A DNA stretch of 43,805 nt from Asaia bogorensis (GTDB lineage Bacteria > Pseudomonadota > Alphaproteobacteria > Acetobacterales > Acetobacteraceae): assembly GCA_945888575.1 (NCBI GenBank), contig CAMDAM010000003.1, forward strand, positions 1 to 43,805, written 5' to 3'. The stretch's first letter is position 1, and every line of letters begins with the position of its first letter. Shown here piece after piece: positions 8,193 to 17,210 of this stretch. The notes under the pieces were generated by a model. It saw only the letters and a list, made by a program, of their open reading frames with translations, did no database searches and had not been told where the DNA came from. The position numbers were made by a program, and so were the translations under genes.

Positions 8193-9191
8193 TTACTTGC
8201 TTCGCTTCGGCTTGAAGGGCGGCGGCGCGGAGAACGCAAGCGCCTTGAACGTCTCAATCATATGCGCCGGCATCTCCGCCTCCACGGTGAGCGTGCCGCC
8301 GCCAGGATGCGGCAGGGACAGACGGCGGGCGTGCAGGTGCAGGCGCTCCGGGAAGCCTTCCACCAGGGCGGAGTTACGGTTGCCTTCGTCCTGCTTCTCG
8401 CTGCCGTAGGGCGCATCGCCAAGGATGGGGGCGCCGATGGACGCACAGTGCACGCGCAGCTGGTGGGTGCGGCCGGTGAGCGGGCTGAGTTCCAGCCAGG
8501 CGAGCTTGCGGCCGGCGTGATCCAGCGTGCGGTAGTCGGTGATGGAGTGGGCGGTGTCTTCGTCGTAGGGGCCAGCGACGGCCGCGCGTTCGCCGCGGAA
8601 GCCGTCGATGCGGACGAGGTCACGTTCGATCCGGCCTTCCACCGGCACCGGGCGGCCGGTGACGACGGCCCAGTAGGTTTTCTCCACCGTGCGGCCGCGG
8701 AAGGCGGCGGCGAGCTTGGCGGCGATGCCGGGGGTGCGGGCAACGACGAGAACGCCGGAGGTATCCTTGTCCAGCCGGTGGACGAGGCGGGGCTTCTCGC
8801 CATCGGCGTTGCGCAGGGCGGCCAGCATCATGTCCAGATGCTTGCTGATGCCCGGGCCGCCCTGGGTAGGTAGGCCGGACGGCTTGTTGAGGACGATGAG
8901 CTGATCATCCTGGTAGAGGATCATCGACTCCAGCTCGCGGCCCAGGGCGGGGTCGAGCGGCGGCGGAGCGGGTGCGGGGGCGGGGCCGCTGGGCAAAGGC
9001 GGGATGCGGATGGCCTGGCCGGGGGTGAGGCGGGTGGCGGCATCGGCGCGCTTGCCGTCCACGCGCACCTGGCCGGTGCGGCACAGCTTGTGGATCACCC
9101 CCTGGGTGACGCCCGGGAAATGGCGACGAAACCAGCGGTCGAGGCGGATATCGGCCTCGTCCTCGGTGATTGTTCTCATGGTGACGGTCAT
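8193..9191 (-). CDS. rluC: RluA-family 23S rRNA pseudouridine synthase (RluC-like)
   Basis: S4-like N-terminus, 'ILYQDDQLIVLNKPSGLPTQGG', catalytic 'RLVHRLDKDTSGVLVVAR', 'TGRTHQLRVHCASIGAPILGD'. Confidence 0.88.
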   Translation of the reverse strand: MTVTMRTITEDEADIRLDRWFRRHFPGVTQGVIHKLCRTGQVRVDGKRADAATRLTPGQAIRIPPLPSGPAPAPAPPPLDPALGRELESMILYQDDQLIVLNKPSGLPTQGGPGISKHLDMMLAALRNADGEKPRLVHRLDKDTSGVLVVARTPGIAAKLAAAFRGRTVEKTYWAVVTGRPVPVEGRIERDLVRIDGFRGERAAVAGPYDEDTAHSITDYRTLDHAGRKLAWLELSPLTGRTHQLRVHCASIGAPILGDAPYGSEKQDEGNRNSALVEGFPERLHLHARRLSLPHPGGGTLTVEAEMPAHMIETFKALAFSAPPPFKPKRSK

Positions 9192-10492
9192 GCGCCGCGG
9201 TCCTGGCGGAGTTTGGACCAGTAGGCAAGGCGTTTGCCGATCTCGCGTTCAAAGCCCCGTTCCACGGGGCGGTAGAAATCCTGCCGGGGCATGCCGTCCG
9301 GGAAGTAGTTCTGGCCGCTGAAACCGTCCTCGGTGTCGTGGTCGTAGGCATAGCCGGCGCCGTAGCCGAGGTTCTTCATCAGCTTGGTCGGCGCGTTGAG
9401 GATGTGGGCCGGGGGCATCAGGCTGCCGGTGCCTTTTGCGGCGCGCTGGGCGGCGCCCAGCGCAGTGTAGAGCGCATTCGATTTGGGGGCGGTGCCGAGA
9501 TAGACCACGGCCTGGGCGATGGCGAGTTCGCCTTCCGGGGAGCCGAGGCGTTCGTAGGTTTCCCAGGCGGCGAGCGTGATCTGCAGCGCCTGGGGGTCGG
9601 CCATGCCGATATCCTCGCTGGCGAAGCGCAGCAGGCGGCGGGCGATGTAGCGCGGGTCTTCCCCGCCCACCAGCATGCGGGCGAGCCAGTAGAGGGCGGC
9701 GTCGCAATCGCTGCCGCGCAGGGATTTGTGGAGTGCCGAGATGAGGTTGTAGTGCTCCTCCCGGTCCTTGTCGTAGAGGGCTGCACGCTTGGCCAGGAGC
9801 TCGGAGAGTTCCGGCACGTCGAGCGGGGGCGTTTCCGGCGGCAGGGCGGCGAGCTGTTCGGCGAGGTTGAGGAGGTAGCGGCCATCGCCATCGGCCATGG
9901 CGCGCAGGGTGGCGCGGGCTTCGGGGTCCACCGGCAGGGGGTGGCCGATGGCGGCCTCGGCGCGGTGCAGCAGCAGGTCCAGCCCGGCATCGTCCAGGCG
10001 CTTGAGGACGAGAACCTGGCAGCGGGAGAGTAGCGCGCCGTTGAGGGCGAAGCTGGGGTTCTCGGTGGTGGCGCCGATCAGGGTGACGGTGCCGTTTTCC
10101 ACCACCGGCAGGAATCCGTCCTGCTGGGCGCGGTTGAAGCGGTGAATCTCGTCGACGAAGAGCAGGGTGGCCTGGCCGTGGGCGCGGCGGCGGGTGGCTT
10201 CCTCGAAGCATTTCTTGAGGTCGGCGACGCCGGAGAACACGGCGGAGAGCTGGACGAAATGCAGGTTGGCCTGTTCGGCCAGCAGGCGGGCGATGGTGGT
10301 CTTGCCGACGCCCGGGGGGCCCCAGAGGATGAGCGAGGCGAGCGAGCCGCGCTGGAGCATGCGAGTGAGCGTGCCGGCGGGGCCGAGCAGGTGGTCCTGG
10401 CCCACCACCTCTCCGAGCGCGCGCGGGCGCAAGCGGTCCGCGAGGGGGCCGGTGGTGGGCGTGGGCTCCGGGAGCGGGAGGGACAGGGACAC
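9188..10492 (-). CDS. rarA: Replication-associated recombination protein A (AAA+ ATPase)
   Basis: 'PLADRLRPRALGEVVGQDHLLG', Walker A 'LWGPPGVGKTTIARLLAEQ', 'LLFVDEIHRFNRAQQDGFLPVVENGTVTLIGATTENPSF'. GTG start; 4-nt overlap with rluC. Confidence 0.93.
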   Translation of the reverse strand: MSLSLPLPEPTPTTGPLADRLRPRALGEVVGQDHLLGPAGTLTRMLQRGSLASLILWGPPGVGKTTIARLLAEQANLHFVQLSAVFSGVADLKKCFEEATRRRAHGQATLLFVDEIHRFNRAQQDGFLPVVENGTVTLIGATTENPSFALNGALLSRCQVLVLKRLDDAGLDLLLHRAEAAIGHPLPVDPEARATLRAMADGDGRYLLNLAEQLAALPPETPPLDVPELSELLAKRAALYDKDREEHYNLISALHKSLRGSDCDAALYWLARMLVGGEDPRYIARRLLRFASEDIGMADPQALQITLAAWETYERLGSPEGELAIAQAVVYLGTAPKSNALYTALGAAQRAAKGTGSLMPPAHILNAPTKLMKNLGYGAGYAYDHDTEDGFSGQNYFPDGMPRQDFYRPVERGFEREIGKRLAYWSKLRQDRGA

Positions 10493-10498
10493 GCCGGG

Positions 10499-10507
10499 AT
10501 TATAGCA
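10499..10507 (-). promoter_or_regulatory. Extended -10 promoter element TGCTATAAT for rarA
   Basis: Reverse complement of ATTATAGCA; predicted +1 at 10492, the G of the rarA GTG start. Confidence 0.55.
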
Positions 10508-10511
10508 GGTG

Positions 10512-11474
10512 TCAGCGCCGCAGGGTGCCGATCGCGATGCCCGAGAGGATCATGGCGGCTGCGACCATAAGGGGGATGTCGATACCCTCGCCGAGGAAGA
10601 TGGCGGAGCCGGCTATGCCCACCACGGGGGTGGCGAGGATGCCGAGTGCCGTGGTGGAGGCGGGCAGCGAGCGGTTGACGATGGCCAGCGCCCAGAAGGC
10701 GTAGGCGGTGGCGATCAGGCCCGTGTAGGCAAACAGCGCAGCCAGCCAGAGCGAGAAGGTGAAAGTGGGCGCCCCCTCGACCAGCGGGGCCAGGATGAAC
10801 AGCACCACCGTGGCCAGCAGCGCCTGCCAGAACACCAGCTGGAAGGGCGAGCTGATCCATTTATGGGCGCGGGTGTAGAGGATCGACACCGACCATGACA
10901 GCGCCGAGAGCAGCAGCATGGCGTTGCCGAACAGGGCGTTGCGGTTCGACCAGTCGAAGGCCAGCGGGTTGAACAGGAAGGCAAGGCCGGCGAGGCCGAG
11001 CGCGATGCCGGCCATGCGGGCGGGGGGAATGCGCTCCCGCAGGAACGGCCAGGCGCCGAGGGCGACCCAGAGCGGCGTGGTGTAGGCGAGCACGACGGAG
11101 CGGCCAACGGGCACGTGCATCAGCCCGTAGGACATCAGCACCGAGAAGACGATCATGTGCGGGACGGAGATCATGAAGATCACCGGCACATCCCCACGCT
11201 TGGGGATGATCATCTGGCCGCGGGCCACCAGCAGCACGCCAAGACCGACGGTGGCGACAAGGCTGCGGATGGCCGACATCCAGAACGGCGGCACCTCCAT
11301 CACGATCAGCTTGGCCACCGTCCAGGTGATGCCCCAGGCGAGGACGATCGAGGCGAACAGGGCGATGGCGGCGGCGCGGGAGGGCGGGGCGGGTTGGGGC
11401 ATGGCGGGGTCCACCGGCCAGGGATTGGCCGCCACGTCAAGCCCGCCCCGGGGCGGCCCGCCGCGCGTGTTCAT
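10512..11474 (-). CDS. DMT superfamily (EamA) transporter
   Basis: About 10 hydrophobic segments; EamA duplication pattern; start uncertain (an internal Met at 11402 is also plausible). Confidence 0.85.
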   Translation of the reverse strand: MNTRGGPPRGGLDVAANPWPVDPAMPQPAPPSRAAAIALFASIVLAWGITWTVAKLIVMEVPPFWMSAIRSLVATVGLGVLLVARGQMIIPKRGDVPVIFMISVPHMIVFSVLMSYGLMHVPVGRSVVLAYTTPLWVALGAWPFLRERIPPARMAGIALGLAGLAFLFNPLAFDWSNRNALFGNAMLLLSALSWSVSILYTRAHKWISSPFQLVFWQALLATVVLFILAPLVEGAPTFTFSLWLAALFAYTGLIATAYAFWALAIVNRSLPASTTALGILATPVVGIAGSAIFLGEGIDIPLMVAAAMILSGIAIGTLRR

Positions 11475-11525
11475 CCCGGGTTAAGGCTGTTGTCGTTGGC
11501 TGTGGGCCCCTTGGTGGCACCCTTC

Positions 11526-13223
11526 ATGAACGACATCCTCCATGTTTCGGTCCCGGAGTGCGCTGTCGCGGCGGCACCGTCCCGCGACCCGGTCGTTGCC
11601 GCCATGACCGCCGCCGTGGCGGAACCCTTCCTCATTCTCGATCGGCGCCGCCGGGTGCGCGGCTGGAACCCGGCCGCAACGGGCCTGCTGGGGTTGGAGG
11701 CGACGCAGCCGGACACGGGCTTGGCGCGGTTGCTGGCCGGCGCCACGCGGATGGATGCCGCCACGCGTGAGGCGGTTGCGGCGACCGCCAGCGCGGCGAT
11801 CGAGGGTGGGGCGCTATCGCCGTCCCGCCCCTTGGGGTTGCGGGTGCACCAGATCGGTCCGCATCGCTGGATGCTGGTGTTCCCTGCTGAGCAGGACGCG
11901 AAGATGGCGGACCTCGTGCTGACCGATCCGCTGACCGGCCTGGCCAACCGGCGCGCCTTCCAGCAGGCTTTGGCCGGCCTGATGCCTGCCACGGCCACGC
12001 GCCCAGGCGGGCCTTCGGTTCTGCTGATCGACCTCGACCAGTTCAAGCAGGTCAACGACCGGCTGGGCCATCCCATTGGCGACGCGCTGCTGATGGCCGT
12101 GGGGCGACGGCTGCGCTCGGCGCTGCGCGACACGGACCGGGTGTTCCGGCTGGGCGGCGATGAGTTCGCGGTGATCGTCGACACGCCTGACCGGGCCGAG
12201 GCGGTGGCCACGCGGCTGGTGGATCTGCTGAGCCGGACCTACCTGGTGCAGGGGCATGTGTGCACCATCGGCGCCAGCATCGGCATCGCCACCGCGCCCG
12301 GCGACGGCGACACCGGGGACGAGCTGGTGCGTTGCGCCGACCTCGCGCTGTACCAGGCCAAGGCCGAGGGGCGGCAATGCGTGCGCCGGTTCCATCCCGA
12401 ACTGGACGCCAAGGCGCGCACGCGGCACGCGATCGAGGCGGATCTTCGCCTGGCGCTGGTGCGCGACCAGCTGGAGCTGCACTACCAGGCGCAGATCGAT
12501 CTCGCCGGCGGGCACCTGGCCGGATTTGAGGCGCTGTTGCGCTGGCGCCACCCCGAGCGTGGGCTGGTGCCGCCCGATTCCTTCATCCGCATCGCCGAGG
12601 AGATCGGCCTGATCGTGCCGTTCGGGGAATGGGTGATCCGCACCGCGTGCCGCGTTTGTGCGAGCTGGCCGGCGCCGCTGGTGGTCGCGGTGAATGTCTC
12701 CGTGCTGCAGCTGACCGCGGCGGCTAACCTGGTGGAGACGGTGAAATCCGCCCTGGCAGCCTCCGGCCTGCCGGCGGCCCGGCTGGAGATCGAGATCACC
12801 GAGTCTGCCCTGCTGGGCGATCAGGCGACGCCGCGGGCCATCCTGCTGGCCCTGCGCGACATGGGCGTGCGCATCTCCATGGACGATTTCGGCACTGGCT
12901 ATTCCTCGCTGAGCCAGCTGCGGTCCTTCCCGTTCGACAAGATCAAGATCGACCGATCGTTCATCGGCGACATGGCCAGCAGCAGCGAGGCGACCGCCAT
13001 GGTGCGGGCGGTGACGACACTGGGCGCCTCCCTGGGCATGACGACGACGGCCGAAGGCGTGGAAACGGCGGAGCAGGCGCGCCAGCTGGGCATCGAGGGC
13101 TGCACCTACATGCAGGGATACCTGATCAGTCGGCCGCTGCCGCAGGACCAGATCCAGGCGCTGATCGCGCGCCACGCCACCCACGAACCCTTGCCCCCCT
13201 TTCGTGCAGAGAGCGAAACATGA
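11526..13223 (+). CDS. PAS-like GGDEF-EAL bifunctional c-di-GMP diguanylate cyclase/phosphodiesterase
   Basis: 'RDTDRVFRLGGDEFAVIVD' (RxxD I-site five residues before GGDEF), 'FEALLRWRHPERGLVPPDSFI', 'ITES', 'MDDFGTGYSSLSQL', 'KIDRSFI', 'AEGVET', 'MQGYLISRPLP'; PAS-like 'EPFLILDRRRRVRGWNPAATGLLG'. Confidence 0.95.
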   Translation: MNDILHVSVPECAVAAAPSRDPVVAAMTAAVAEPFLILDRRRRVRGWNPAATGLLGLEATQPDTGLARLLAGATRMDAATREAVAATASAAIEGGALSPSRPLGLRVHQIGPHRWMLVFPAEQDAKMADLVLTDPLTGLANRRAFQQALAGLMPATATRPGGPSVLLIDLDQFKQVNDRLGHPIGDALLMAVGRRLRSALRDTDRVFRLGGDEFAVIVDTPDRAEAVATRLVDLLSRTYLVQGHVCTIGASIGIATAPGDGDTGDELVRCADLALYQAKAEGRQCVRRFHPELDAKARTRHAIEADLRLALVRDQLELHYQAQIDLAGGHLAGFEALLRWRHPERGLVPPDSFIRIAEEIGLIVPFGEWVIRTACRVCASWPAPLVVAVNVSVLQLTAAANLVETVKSALAASGLPAARLEIEITESALLGDQATPRAILLALRDMGVRISMDDFGTGYSSLSQLRSFPFDKIKIDRSFIGDMASSSEATAMVRAVTTLGASLGMTTTAEGVETAEQARQLGIEGCTYMQGYLISRPLPQDQIQALIARHATHEPLPPFRAESET

Positions 13224-13645
13224 GCGAGCCCCTGTTTCGCCTTCTCTATTGCAGCCGGTCACTGCTGGACCCTGCGAGCGCCGAGGCGGACATCCGCAAC
13301 ATCCTGGAAGTGGCCCGCCGCAACAACCGGGCAGCCGGGCTGAGCGGGGCGCTGCTTTTCACCACCCACGCCTTTGCCCAGGTGCTGGAAGGACCGCAGC
13401 ATGCTGTGGAGGCAACGTTCGAGCGCATCCAGTGCGACCCGCGCCATCGCGACTCGCAAGTCATCGAAGTTGGCCCGATCGAGGCACGGGAATTCGGTGC
13501 CTGGAGCATGGCCTATAGCGGCATGGGCGACGCGCTGGCGGGCCTGGCGTTGGACAAGGCCTTCGCACTCCCTCCAGCGGAAGCTGGCACCCGGGTGCTG
13601 GGGATATTGCGCGACGTGATGGCACGCGAAGGCGAATGGGCCTGA
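13220..13645 (+). CDS. Short BLUF-domain blue-light photoreceptor
   Basis: 'FRLLYCSR', 'RRNNRAAGLSGALLF', 'FAQVLEGPQHAVEATFERIQCDPRHRD', 'WSMAY'; ATGA overlap with upstream GGDEF-EAL. Confidence 0.93.
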   Translation: MSEPLFRLLYCSRSLLDPASAEADIRNILEVARRNNRAAGLSGALLFTTHAFAQVLEGPQHAVEATFERIQCDPRHRDSQVIEVGPIEAREFGAWSMAYSGMGDALAGLALDKAFALPPAEAGTRVLGILRDVMAREGEWA

Positions 13646-13711
13646 ACCCAAGGCGACGCGGGAACGCGACGTTTCCGGCAGCCATGGCAGCGCCGCCATG
13701 GTTCAAAACGA

Positions 13712-13747
13712 AACGGCCGACCTGGACGTAAGTCCGGGCCGGCCGTT
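13712..13747 (-). terminator. Hairpin terminator, probably bidirectional, between convergent BLUF gene and rplQ
   Basis: AACGGCCGACC (13712-13722) / GGCCGGCCGTT (13737-13747), 10/11 pairing, inner GGAC-gtaa-GTCC; the minus strand is followed by T-rich GTTTCGTTTTG. Confidence 0.7.
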
Positions 13748-13779
13748 GTGTTGTCGTGCCTGGGCGAAGTGCCCGAAGG

Positions 13780-14202
13780 CTATTCGGTCTCGTTTTCCTC
13801 CGCGCGCTCCGCCACCGGGCCGCTATCCTGGCCCTTGGCGGTGGGGTCGCGGTCGACCAGCTCGATCACGGCCATGTCGGCGGCATCGCCATAGCGGATG
13901 CCGGCCTTTAGCACGCGGCAGTAGCCGCCCGGGCGGGCCTTGTAGCGATCGGCCAGCGTGGTGAAGAGCTTCGACACCATCGCGTTGTCGCGCAGCTCGG
14001 CATAGGCCTGGCGACGGGCATGGAGGCCGCCGCGCTTGCCCAGGGTGATGAGCTTTTCCGCCACCGGCCGCAGCTCCTTGGCTTTGGGCAGGGTGGTGGT
14101 GATCTGCTCGTGCTTGATCAGCGCATTGGCCATGTTGCGGAACATGGCAAAGCGATGGGTGGAGGTGACGCCGAGCTTTCGGCCGGCAACGCCATGGCGC
14201 AT
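13780..14202 (-). CDS. rplQ: 50S ribosomal protein L17
   Basis: [58 protein letters not shown]. Confidence 0.97.
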   Translation of the reverse strand: MRHGVAGRKLGVTSTHRFAMFRNMANALIKHEQITTTLPKAKELRPVAEKLITLGKRGGLHARRQAYAELRDNAMVSKLFTTLADRYKARPGGYCRVLKAGIRYGDAADMAVIELVDRDPTAKGQDSGPVAERAEENETE

Positions 14203-14227
14203 GGTTGTCTTCCTAACTCAGCTTCGA

Positions 14228-15259
14228 TCAGAACGGCTCTTCAAGCCGCTTGGCGAGGTCTTCGATGTTCTCAGGCGGCCAGCCGGTGACGGTCATGCCC
14301 AGGGCGAGGCCCATGGAGGAGAGAACCTCCTTGATCTCGTTGAGCGACTTGCGGCCGAAGTTCGGCGTGCGCAGCATTTCCTGTTCGGACTTCTGCACGA
14401 GGTCGCCGATGTAGACGATATTGTCGTTCTTGAGGCAGTTGGCGCTACGCACCGACAGCTCCAGCTCATCGACCTTGCGCAGCAGGTTACGGTTGAACGG
14501 CAGGTCGTCCTGCGGCTCTTCCATGCGGGCGGCCTGCGGCTCATCGAAGTTGATGAACAGCTTCAGCTGGTCTTGCAGGATGCGCGCGGCGACGGCCACC
14601 GCATCCTCCGGCGAGACGGCGCCGTTGGTTTCCACCTGCAGCAGCAGCTTGTCGTAGTCCGTGACCTGGCCCACACGGGTGGGTTCCACGCGGTAGGAGA
14701 CGCGGCGGACCGGCGAGTAGATGGCATCGACGGGGATGAGGCCGATCGGGGCGTCCTCGGGGCGATTGGCGGACGAAGGCACGTAGCCCTTGCCCATCTG
14801 CACCGTGAACTCCATGCCGAGCTTCACGCCATCATCGAGCGTGCAGATGACGAGATCGGGGTTCATCACCTCGATGTCGTGGCCGGTCTGGATCTGGCCG
14901 GCCTTCACTTCGCCGGGGCCGGTGGCCTGCAGCACCATGCGCTTCGGGCCTTCGCCGTGCATGCGGAGCGCGAGCTGCTTGATGTTCAGCACGATGTCGG
15001 TGACGTCTTCGCGGACGCCGGCAATGCTGCTGAATTCGTGCAGCACGCCATCGATCTGCACGGCGGTGACGGCGGCACCCTGGAGGGAGGAGAGCAGCAC
15101 GCGGCGCAGCGCGTTGCCGAGCGTCATGCCGAAGCCGCGCTCTAGCGGCTCCGCCACCACGGTGGCCGTGCGGGACGGATCAGAGCCGTGCTCGACGCCG
15201 AGCTTCTCCGGCTTGATCAGCGAGTCCCAGTTCTTCTGCAAGACGACGCTAAGTCGCAT
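14228..15259 (-). CDS. rpoA: DNA-directed RNA polymerase subunit alpha
   Basis: [22 protein letters not shown]...; internal Met of ORF 14228..15352 chosen as start. Confidence 0.97.
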   Translation of the reverse strand: MRLSVVLQKNWDSLIKPEKLGVEHGSDPSRTATVVAEPLERGFGMTLGNALRRVLLSSLQGAAVTAVQIDGVLHEFSSIAGVREDVTDIVLNIKQLALRMHGEGPKRMVLQATGPGEVKAGQIQTGHDIEVMNPDLVICTLDDGVKLGMEFTVQMGKGYVPSSANRPEDAPIGLIPVDAIYSPVRRVSYRVEPTRVGQVTDYDKLLLQVETNGAVSPEDAVAVAARILQDQLKLFINFDEPQAARMEEPQDDLPFNRNLLRKVDELELSVRSANCLKNDNIVYIGDLVQKSEQEMLRTPNFGRKSLNEIKEVLSSMGLALGMTVTGWPPENIEDLAKRLEEPF

Positions 15260-15317
15260 GGATGAATGCCCTGTTCGGTCGGGGCCCGCCGCGGGGACGG
15301 GACCTGCCATGGGAGGG

Positions 15318-15350
15318 GCGGCCCCACCCAAGCCATCGGGGTGGGGCCGC
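15318..15350 (-). promoter_or_regulatory. Strong hairpin in rpsK-rpoA gap
   Basis: GCGGCCCCACC / GGTGGGGCCGC perfect 11-bp stem, 11-nt loop. Confidence 0.6.
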
Positions 15351-15375
15351 AAGGCTCAGGCAAGGCGCCGGGGAA

Positions 15376-15768
15376 TCAGACGCGGCGGCGCTTGCGGGGG
15401 CGGCAGCCGTTGTGCGGGATCGGGGTCATGTCGCGGATGGCGCTGATGGTGAAACCCACGGCCTGCAGGGCGCGCAGCGCGCTCTCGCGGCCGGAGCCGG
15501 GGCCGGACACCTCGATCTCCAGCGTCTCCATGCCGTGCTCGCGGGCCTTCTTGCCGGCATCCTCGGCGGCGACCTGGGCGGCGTACGGGGTGGACTTGCG
15601 GCTGCCCTTAAAGCCCTGGGCGCCCGAAGACGACCACGCTATGGCGTTGCCCTGCGCGTCGGTGATGGTGATCATCGTGTTGTTGAAGGTCGCGGCCACG
15701 TGGGCGACGCCCGACGTGATGTTCTTGCGTTCCTTCTTGCGGGTGCGGGCTTGCGCGGGCTTGGCCAT
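15376..15768 (-). CDS. rpsK: 30S ribosomal protein S11
   Basis: [61 protein letters not shown]. Confidence 0.97.
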   Translation of the reverse strand: MAKPAQARTRKKERKNITSGVAHVAATFNNTMITITDAQGNAIAWSSSGAQGFKGSRKSTPYAAQVAAEDAGKKAREHGMETLEIEVSGPGSGRESALRALQAVGFTISAIRDMTPIPHNGCRPRKRRRV

Positions 15769-15879
15769 CCGAGGTGATCCTGTTCAAACGGTGGCGACGG
15801 GCGCCCCAGCGCCGATGATTTGGGCTGGGGGCGCACCGCCGCTGGTAGCGTGGGCGGCGAAGGCGAAGGGGCCGAAGGG

Positions 15880-16257
15880 CTACTTCGTGACCTTCTTCTT
15901 GCCGGCGATGGCCACGGCCTTGCCCTTGCGGGTGCGGGCGTTGGTGTGGGTGCGCTGGCCGCGCACCGGCAGGCCACGACGATGGCGCAGGCCGCGGTAG
16001 CAGCCCAGGTCCATCAGGCGCTTGATGTTCATGGCCACTTCGCGGCGCAGATCGCCCTCGACGCGGTAGTCGCGGTCCACGATCTCACGGATGCGCAGCA
16101 CTTCCTCGTCGGAAAGCTGGTTCACGCGCTTGTCGTCGGCGATACCGAGCTTGGTGCAGATCTCCTGCGCCTTGGCCGGGCCGATACCGAAGATATAGCG
16201 CAGGCTGATAGTCACCCGCTTATTGGTGGGGATGTTCACGCCGGCAATACGCGCCAC
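15880..16257 (-). CDS. rpsM: 30S ribosomal protein S13 (GTG start)
   Basis: (V/M)[38 protein letters not shown]; start at GTG 16255-16257 by homology. Confidence 0.95.
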   Translation of the reverse strand: MARIAGVNIPTNKRVTISLRYIFGIGPAKAQEICTKLGIADDKRVNQLSDEEVLRIREIVDRDYRVEGDLRREVAMNIKRLMDLGCYRGLRHRRGLPVRGQRTHTNARTRKGKAVAIAGKKKVTK

Positions 16258-16443
16258 GCCGTCTACTCCTTCATCATCGGGGCCAGTGCAGAGGATGCCT
16301 GTGCCCGATCCAGCCCTTAACCCTACGGCCTTTCGGCCAACCGGCACGAAGCCCGACGCCGGTTTGAAGCCGGTGGGCCGTGGCCTGATGCCGCAAACAT
16401 CACGGATGGCGGCCGGTGTGAACCGGGGTCGCCAAGGGCGCGC

Positions 16444-16471
16444 ACTATAGCGGCGGCCCTTTGGGAGTCAA
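16444..16471 (-). promoter_or_regulatory. Strong sigma70 promoter TTGACT-16-TATAGT upstream of rpsM (alpha operon)
   Basis: Reverse complement of ACTATA(16444-16449)...AGTCAA(16466-16471). Confidence 0.7.
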
Positions 16472-16541
16472 CGCGCTCACATCACTTCTTCGTGAGCACG
16501 CCCGAGCCCTGCGTCTTGCGGGACGCTGGGGTTGAACCTGT

Positions 16542-17210
16542 TCAGGCTTTGTTCGTCTTCACCAGCGGATCCAGCAGGGTAACAAGTTCCTGCGTGACCG
16601 CATCGGGGTCTGCCATGCCGTCGACTGCATGCAGGCGGCCGCGAGCGGCGTAGTGCGGCAGGATCGGCGCGGTCTGCTTGTGGTAGGCGGCCAGGCGGGC
16701 ACCCACCGTCTCACGGTTGTCATCCGCGCGGCGGGTGAATTCGGTGCCGCCGCAGCGATCGCACACGCCGGCGACCTTGGGGGGCTGCAACGTGTCGTTG
16801 TAGCCCTCGCCGCACTTGGCGCAGGTGAAGCGGCCGGCGATGCGTTCCACGAGGGCGCCGTCATCCACCTTCAGCTCCACCACGGCATCCAGCGGCATTG
16901 CCTGGCTGGCCAGCATGGTATCCAGCGCCTCGGCCTGCGGCACGGTGCGCGGGAAGCCATCCAGGATAAAGCCGCGCGCGCAATCCGGGCGCGCGATGCG
17001 GCCGGCGAGCATGCGGATGAGGATATCGTCGGACACCAGCTGGCCCGCGGCCATCACGGCCTTGGCCTGCAGGCCGACTTCACTGCCGGCGGCGACCTCG
17101 GCCCTCAGCATGTCCCCGGTGGAGATCTGCACGATGCCGTAGCGGTCCTGCAGGCGCTTGGCCTGGGTGCCTTTACCGGCCCCCGGGGGGCCCAGCAGGA
17201 TCAGGTTCAC
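16542..17210 (-). CDS. adk: Adenylate kinase with Cys4 (zinc-type) LID
   Basis: [39 protein letters not shown] '[10 protein letters not shown]...CDRCGG'. Confidence 0.96.
   Translation of the reverse strand: MNLILLGPPGAGKGTQAKRLQDRYGIVQISTGDMLRAEVAAGSEVGLQAKAVMAAGQLVSDDILIRMLAGRIARPDCARGFILDGFPRTVPQAEALDTMLASQAMPLDAVVELKVDDGALVERIAGRFTCAKCGEGYNDTLQPPKVAGVCDRCGGTEFTRRADDNRETVGARLAAYHKQTAPILPHYAARGRLHAVDGMADPDAVTQELVTLLDPLVKTNKA

Noticed and set aside
7283-8409. ORFs with Phe/Lys runs (FFFEKKNQKTF, KKFFGSFFQKRT)
   Set aside because: They read through the palindromic element at 8082-8190 and antisense of rluC/AsmA; no coherent protein.
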